Part shown: positions 58,404 through 64,000 of the stretch, piece after piece
Position numbering within the stretch: the first letter of the stretch is position 1
Layout of the letters: every line of letters starts with the position of its first letter
Assembly (NCBI GenBank): GCA_037176705.1
Contig: CM073899.1
Coordinates: 7,998,001-8,062,000 of the forward strand
From: Molossus alvarezi
Lineage: Eukaryota > Chordata > Mammalia > Chiroptera > Molossidae
Length of the DNA stretch: 64,000 bases
Direction: 5' to 3'
Program-made: the position numbers and the translations under genes
The notes under the pieces: model-generated
What the model was told of the DNA's origin: nothing
Seen by the model: only the letters and a program-made list of their open reading frames with translations
Database searches by the model: none

Positions 58404-58635
58404 TATTTTCTTTCTTTAAAAAAAGTATTTAAAGAAAATTAAAAACTGAAGAATCCATAATGACAAACGAAGTAACTAGATGGAAGTTATCAGAAAGTTA
58501 ACAACAGAACAATGATTTATACAGTAGTTCTATTCAAATTGTCAAATTTTGTAAACACATTTTAGGTATGTATACACTGTACATAACATTTTCCAATTTT
58601 ATTGGATTTTCACTTTTACTAGCCAACTTTAAATA
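58404..58635. other. Unclassified DNA
   Basis: Short stretch between the MaLR LTR and the next SINE; nothing recognised. Confidence 0.35.
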
Positions 58636-58838
58636 TGTTTTCATTGATATTTTTAGAGAGTGAGGAAGGGAGAGAGAGACAAAAACATCAATGTGAGAAA
58701 GATACATCGATCAGCTGCCTCCTGCATGCTCCTCACTGGGGATCGAGCCTGCAACCCAGGCATATGCCCTGACCAGGAAGTGAACCAGGACCTCTCATCT
58801 TGGATGATGCTCAGTCCACTGAGCCACACTGGCTGGGC
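58636..58838 (-). mobile_element. Ves SINE, AATAAA-type tail
   Basis: Reverse orientation, inverted head gagccacactggctgggc. Confidence 0.92.
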
Positions 58839-59535
58839 TATTTTATTATTCAAATAGAGCCATTTTTATTGGTTTCTCTGTATGCCTTCTGATTTTTTGA
58901 TATTTTGGCATTTGAAAAAGACATCACCTTTCCCAATTTTTTTTTTTAACACATTATTGACCAGCAATTTTATGCAGAAGTTATCTCATGTCACCGGCTA
59001 TTTTTTTGTAATTGCATATGAAAGTGAAACAATCTAAATAAACTTTAGTATACTTTATTTATACACAATGAATTTAAATGAAACTTTGTGCATATCTGCT
59101 ACATATTATATTTTATACATATTATATATTTTAGTAATTTTTTGGATTGGTATACTGTATAGCAATCACCTTTTGAAACACACACTTTACATATTCTCGT
59201 TGGATTTTTTTTAATAGCAGTGACTGTTTTTTTCTAAAACGTGGTTTTTAGTTGCCCTGAGAGCCTAAAAGGTGAACCAATGTGAGGAGCTCTTTTAGAA
59301 GGACCAGAAGTGTTAGGTTCTGAGCTGCACTCATATCCATTCCCTACCTACCTCAAGACTATAGAACCGTGTGCTGTTTTTCAAACTTTGACCCTCAGGG
59401 TGAAGAATCACAAATACAATAATCCTATATTACCCTGAGTTTCAAAGACTGAAATAGCTAATGCAAGTGCAAACACTAGTAAACTCGTGAGCAGTCAACA
59501 ATGTGTTAAGAGCCTCAGTTTTTATGTTGTTTTTT
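58839..59535. other. AT-rich unclassified DNA
   Basis: No gene recognised. Confidence 0.4.
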
Positions 59536-59719
59536 TCTTCTTTATTGATTTTAGAGAGAAAGAAGGGAGAGGGAGAGAGAGAAATAAACATTGATGCCTC
59601 TTGCACGCCCCATCTGGGGATTTGGCCCACAACCTGGGCATATGCCCTGTCTGGGAATTGAACTGGTGACCTCTTGGTGCATAGATGAACGCTCAACCAC
59701 TGAGCCACACCAGCCGGGC
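59536..59719 (-). mobile_element. Ves SINE with internal body deletion
   Basis: Reverse orientation with inverted head gagccacaccagccgggc. The body between the CT-rich run and the second conserved box is about 25 bases shorter than neighbours. Confidence 0.9.
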
Positions 59720-60590
59720 ACCTTTATCAATCTTCATAGACTGGTTTTATACAAGGAGATATCTTCATAAATGATCCTGGCTGGAGATGCTGAGGGCCTC
59801 TCAAACCCTTCCTGTGGCTGCATCTCCTTGGAACTTGTGCATGTACTTTTCCAATTAAACAGTTTCCCCCTGTTCTCAAGTGCTGATATTCTCCTGTGCC
59901 TGCTGGTGTCTGAGGTGCTGCAGTCTTTCTGGTGCTTTACAGCGTTCACCTTTGTTCTCAGTGTCCAGTACCACGGCAACCAACATACACCTCTACTGCC
60001 TTCAGGGCTCTGGGTCTGGCAGGACGGGAAACCAGTCCCTCAGGCAGCCCAGCTCAAAGCAGCGAAATGGTGTGTATGTTTCCCTCTTCTCTGTCCCTCC
60101 GAGGCAACAGGCTGGCAGTGGGCTTTCCCCCGGTCATCCCATCCTGCTCCAGGGGCAGCGAGGTACACGTCTGACAAACGCAACAACCGTATGTACTTTG
60201 ATGTGGCCCTTCTGAGTTTTGTACTTTCCTGAGGTGCTGCAGCCTCAAGACTGCTGTTGTTGTCCACAAAGAAGATTCGGACCCCGTATTGGTAGTAAGT
60301 AATTTTCTGCTGGGGGAGTGAGGGCCTGGGCTTCCTACCCCGCCGTCTGGCCTGTGGTATTCCCAGGTTGTTTTGTTTCTGAAATATGAAATTTAGGTTA
60401 GTCGTTCATAAATGGGCCCTAATGAGAGTTGTGAAGCATTGAAAATTAAATAATTATTTTGTTTATTTGTGCAAGTGCTTTTTACAAGATTGCATAGTCG
60501 ATCATGAACAATCACAACCACAACAAGAAAGGATACATCCTCCCCAATGGAAATCTGTTTGAAAGAGTTTATCAGCAAGAATCCAATCAA
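59720..60590. other. Unclassified GC-balanced DNA with open frames on both strands
   Basis: Frames of 153 codons (59771-60232) and 111 codons (59880-60215) overlap on the plus strand and 81 codons occur on the minus strand. I recognise no domain in any. Composition is less AT-rich than the surroundings, which could mark an unidentified LTR, a retrocopy or an old exon. Confidence 0.3.
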
Positions 60591-61260
60591 AATGGAAGGA
60601 GAAAGGCAGACATGTCTGGTATTGCAGTAGGCAGCTAGCTAGATAGTAACAAAATGAAGGAGCCAGGCATCTGATTGGGCCAGATTAGCTAGGACAGGGC
60701 AGCTGCCTGTCACTCCAGGGCCTAGCTGGCACCGCCCTGCGGAGCGGACTGACACTGGAGTGGGCAGGACAGACTAGCTCTGCAGCCACCCCGGGAACAG
60801 CCAGCAGAGTTCCCTGGGTTAGCAGGGGAAGGGCACGGGGAGGGGAAGTGCATGCACAGGAGAAGTCACACGACGGAACAACTACGAGACATTGGCAGGG
60901 AAGCCAATACAGCGAACACGAAGGGAGGACACTACCCCGGGGAAATCTGGGGAAAAGATCGGGTGAGATAAGGGCACAAAACCTCCGAAGATCCAGGAAA
61001 TGGACTGGATGGGGGAGGGCACAAGCATAGCCCCACAAAGAGCCAGGAAAAAGATTGGATAGTTTGAAAGAAAGCCTACTCTTTCCGAACCCAAGAACGT
61101 GTAGGAAGGCTGAGCGAGGCCCCGGGGAGCCGCACTGCACCCTGCCGGCTCTGCCTCTCGGGGAGCCGACTGGCTCTTCCCACGCTAATCAACCTTGGCT
61201 CTGCCGCTTACAGTGCCACGTGTGTCCCTGAAGTCCATTTTCCCAGGCACCACAGAACTT
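60591..61260 (+). mobile_element. Possible ERV LTR
   Basis: GC-rich with ctgattgggcca (CCAAT-like on the minus strand) near 60671 and a terminal part (cgctaatcaaccttggctct then gccacgtgtgtccctgaag) laid out like R-U5 of a class I LTR. The polyadenylation signal would be a variant. No paired ends found. Confidence 0.4.
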
Positions 61261-61483
61261 CGGTAACAATAGGCAATACGTTGCGGGTGATATTTCAAAT
61301 TCAGGTTCATTCTATTAGAACATATGTGGTCTCTTTTTTCTGAAGTTTCTAAAGACTTGTGGGTTATAGTATATGAGTAGTGTGGCTTACGGTTTTCATA
61401 GCTCTGAGGAAAAAGTAAAAGGAGATATCCTAACAAGAATAAAACAATTGCTGGACTCTCTTCCCAGCATCCAGTTTCCAGCG
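61261..61483. other. Unclassified DNA
   Basis: Nothing recognised. Confidence 0.35.
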
Positions 61484-61728
61484 GATCCATTTTTTTTTAA
61501 TATCTTTTTTTTCCTCTATTGATTTTTAGAGACAGAGGAAGGGAGAGGGAGAGAGATAGAAACATTGATGAGAGAACATCGATTGTTTGCTTCCTGCATG
61601 CCCCCTGACTAGGGATTTGGTCCACAGCCCGGGTATGTGCCCTGACTGTGAATCAAACTGGCGATGTCATGGTGCATGGGTCTATGCTTAACCACTGAGC
61701 CACACCAAATGGGCCAGATCCAATTTTT
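61484..61728 (-). mobile_element. Ves SINE with imperfect TSD
   Basis: The body runs about 61498-61716; flanks are gatccattttttttt and gatccaattttttt. Inverted head gagccacaccaaatgggcc. Confidence 0.9.
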
Positions 61729-61881
61729 TTAAGGTAACAAATCTCATGGTTGTCCTTTTGCTCTTGTCGGTATTCAGTAGTGTGGCTAAAGGACTAAATA
61801 ATGTAAAACAAAAATGAATTTACAGTTAGTGGGTATATGACAAATGCGGTGAGTGAAACCAGGACAATGCAGTGTGTAAAA

Positions 61882-62118
61882 AATAGCATAGATAGCCCGG
61901 CTGGTGTGGCTCAGTGGTTGAGCATTGACTCATGCACCAAGAGGTTGCCAGTTCGATTCCTGGTCAGGACACATGCCCAGGTTGTGGGCCAAATCCCCAG
62001 TGGGGGGCTTGCAGGAGGCGGACAATGGATGTTCTTTCTTATCGATGCTTCTTTCTTTCTCTCCCTCTCCCTTCCTCTCTCTCTAAAATCAATAAAGAAA
62101 CAAAAATATCATAGATAG
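61882..62118 (+). mobile_element. Ves SINE with 14-bp near-perfect TSD
   Basis: The body runs 61896-62104, flanked by aatagcatagatag and aatatcatagatag. AATAAA-type tail (aaaatcaataaagaaac). Confidence 0.94.
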
Positions 62119-62880
62119 TCTCCTATGATAAGGTCCAGGAAGACTTCCAAAGAAAATAAAGCCAAGAGGTCTAGCAAACAGAAGGTAAGTAGAAGTGTTT
62201 AAAGATTAGATGTTTCCATTAAGTGAAACAGAAGGTAACATTAAAAGGAGAAATTGTAATAGAGGAAAATATATGATATAACACTTTGAAGATACAGCAG
62301 TAGGTGATAAGATTGAGAATTAGCAAATGGCAACAGGAACCTGAGTGTGGTAAAGATCCCTCTAGAAGAGAAAATAACAGGTTGCACTAATAAAGAGGAG
62401 GAGGAGGCATTTGCGCAGTCACTGAATGTGAAGGTTTCTATTTTCAGACTTGGCCCTTATAACATTTCTATATTAGGAGCCACCCTTTGATTAACATTTT
62501 CATTTTTATTTCAAATCTCATTACCTCCTAATTAGATTATCATACTTCAGAAGTCTCAAACTATGTGGTAATAATAAAAAAAAGTGTACACTGAACATTT
62601 ACATGTAGGAAATGAACAATATTTTTTCTTGAGGTTCTCACTGTGACAGGTATTATGTACAAGTCTGAAAATATGAAAACATCATCTTTTCTTTAGATTT
62701 AGACATGATATAACAAAATTTTGTAATTTCATTTGTCACCATTTTGAGACTTTATTCTTCTGGGAAAATAAGTGCCATATTGGCTATAAAGAACTTTGGT
62801 TACATCTGAAAGGAGCTGGGTATGTCTGAATAAGAAGGGTTGTAAACTTTCACAACCAAAAGACTTTCTAAAAGGGAGGG
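62119..62880. other. Unclassified DNA
   Basis: No gene recognised; composition is AT-rich. Confidence 0.35.
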
Positions 62881-63850
62881 CTTACTGGACTATGTGCTAG
62901 CCAGAAAATGACCATGTCTCGGGGAGCCACGTCCAAACCATCAGTGGACAGTCCTGGTTGACAGCGTATGTTATGGAAACACTTTGGAGAAGAAAGACGT
63001 AAGCGGCGTTGAAAGAATTCCCATTGGCTCTAGATAAAGGGGCGGGAGAAGGTGAAGTGGAGCTGGTTCTAGGACAGGTGCACAGTCCATAAGGAACAAG
63101 TTTTTGCCCTTTTCGATTGGTGGTGGGAGACAGTCTGGAAATTTCATGTACAAGCAAGATGCAGAGGTGTCTGGTGGTTGACTAATCAGCTTTTACCTTA
63201 TGTTATAGGGCAGCAAGAAGATATAAAAATTCCAGGGTAGGAGGAATAAGGAAACTGAGACAAGAAAATTAGACAAGGCCAAACAGTTTGGCAGCCTGCA
63301 GCCAGTTTGTAAATAGAAAACCCTTGTCTTCCCGCAGCCAGTGATGTTTGAGAGTAAATGGTTAACATCTCCCCAAGACAGCCAGCGGAGAGGGGGGGGG
63401 GGGTGCCGTCTGATCTCACGCCACTCCCTAAACAGAAAAGCCAGCAGATTCAGTGAGGCAAGATACAATTGCCAGGTGCTTCTCACAAATTCTGAAAAAG
63501 CCACAACAAAGTATAAGGGGGACCTTGAAAATTGATCTGTACCAAGATATTTGGCAAAGGAATTTACCAATCTATAGACGGAAAAGTATATAAGGCAGAA
63601 ACCTCCCACCCTCCGCACTCCTCAGGTTAGCTGAGAGCTTCATGACGAATAACGGATGTGCTGGCCTCGCTCCTTCAATAAATGTGCGTGTCATACTCTC
63701 CTAATTAATTGGCTTCATCTCCGTGCAATCGTCTGGAGTCACTCATTTGAATTCATTCATAAAGAAGTCAAGAATCAAGACAGCCCTCTCGCCCTGACTC
63801 GGGGGCTGTCCCATGACACTTCTGCGGTGCCTGTGAGTGCCTGTCACACT
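62881..63850 (+). mobile_element. Probable ERV LTR(s) with complete promoter layout
   Basis: A clear TATA box (gtatataaggcag at 63588-63600) is followed at about 70 bases by ccttcaataaatgtgcgtg (polyadenylation signal). The U5-like part runs to about 63850. A 10-base G run is at 63393-63402. A second TATA-like aagatataaaaattcc at 63214-63229 suggests another LTR or promoter upstream. No internal genes lie in the window. Confidence 0.55.
63588..63600 (+). promoter_or_regulatory. TATA box of the LTR
   Basis: gtatataaggcag lies about 70 bases upstream of the polyadenylation hexamer aataaa (63677-63683), the usual U3-R spacing of an LTR. Confidence 0.6.
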
Positions 63851-64000
63851 TAGATAATTGCAGAAATAGACACCTGGTAGTTAATTGAAAGTCTCAGCCT
63901 GCGTCCAGGAAGGTAAACAGCCTTTTGTTAGATTTCCCCTGCAGTTGTTACCTTCTTAACCACTCTTGTCTCTTCCTTCCACACCCCACACCCCCTCACA
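63851..64000. other. Unclassified end of window
   Basis: No feature recognised. Confidence 0.3.

Overview
This window looks like gene-poor nuclear DNA from a vespertilionid (Myotis-like) bat. The main evidence is about thirty copies of a tRNA-derived SINE with the Ves signature: an A box in tggctcagcgg, a B box in ggttcggttcc, a pyrimidine-rich body and an AATAAA or poly(A) tail. Around them are L1 and ORF1-only HAL1-like LINEs, ERV fragments, MaLR LTRs and simple repeats. No intact host protein-coding gene, rRNA, tRNA gene, operon or CRISPR array was recognised. Nearly every open frame is a decayed mobile-element frame or its shadow. Names of repeat families come from memory of mammalian repeats; no search was run.

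Layout. 1-2.85 kb: degraded ERVL-like pol remnant (minus strand) with two Ves SINEs. 3.2-8.5 kb: old minus-strand L1 interrupted by a MaLR LTR, a GC-rich unknown piece, a 5'-truncated young L1 end and an L1 5'UTR-only block. 10.1-12.9 kb: HAL1-like element (5'UTR, ORF1, 3' end, no ORF2). 13.6-17.2 kb: old L1 with a dense cluster of SINEs, one of them a 72-bp head-only copy with a perfect 17-bp target-site duplication (TSD). 17.4-22.1 kb: L1 pieces in both orientations, with a young L1 inserted between 15-bp TSDs. 22.8-35.4 kb: class I ERV LTRs and a deleted provirus (protease, integrase end, env TM), plus a nearly full-length but 3'-deleted L1. 38.06-44.30 kb: the most interesting locus, described below. 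45.6-46.6 kb: LTRs. 48-54 kb: mostly unique AT-rich DNA plus a nested CA minisatellite. 54.2-56.66 kb: second HAL1-like element, plus strand. 57.8-58.4 kb: MaLR LTR split by a young Ves SINE. 59.7-64 kb: unknown low-repeat DNA, SINEs and LTR-like promoters.

The notable object is a 6.24-kb insertion bounded by identical 16-bp direct repeats (38046-38061 and 44302-44317). Read on the minus strand it is: a GC-rich leader, an intronless copy of the first about 458 codons of the DNA-repair nuclease gene FAN1, then L1 ORF2 from about codon 20 through the L1 3'UTR and an A-rich tail. The FAN1 part crosses the exon 2/3 boundary without an intron and stops within about a base of the end of exon 3, where L1 begins. 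This fits retrotransposition of a single chimeric FAN1-L1 RNA, made by splicing into an intronic L1 or by template switching. It is now a pseudogene.

The elements do not form a functional pathway. They record successive L1-driven retrotransposition (SINEs, HAL1, FAN1 chimera) and ERV integration into a neutral region.
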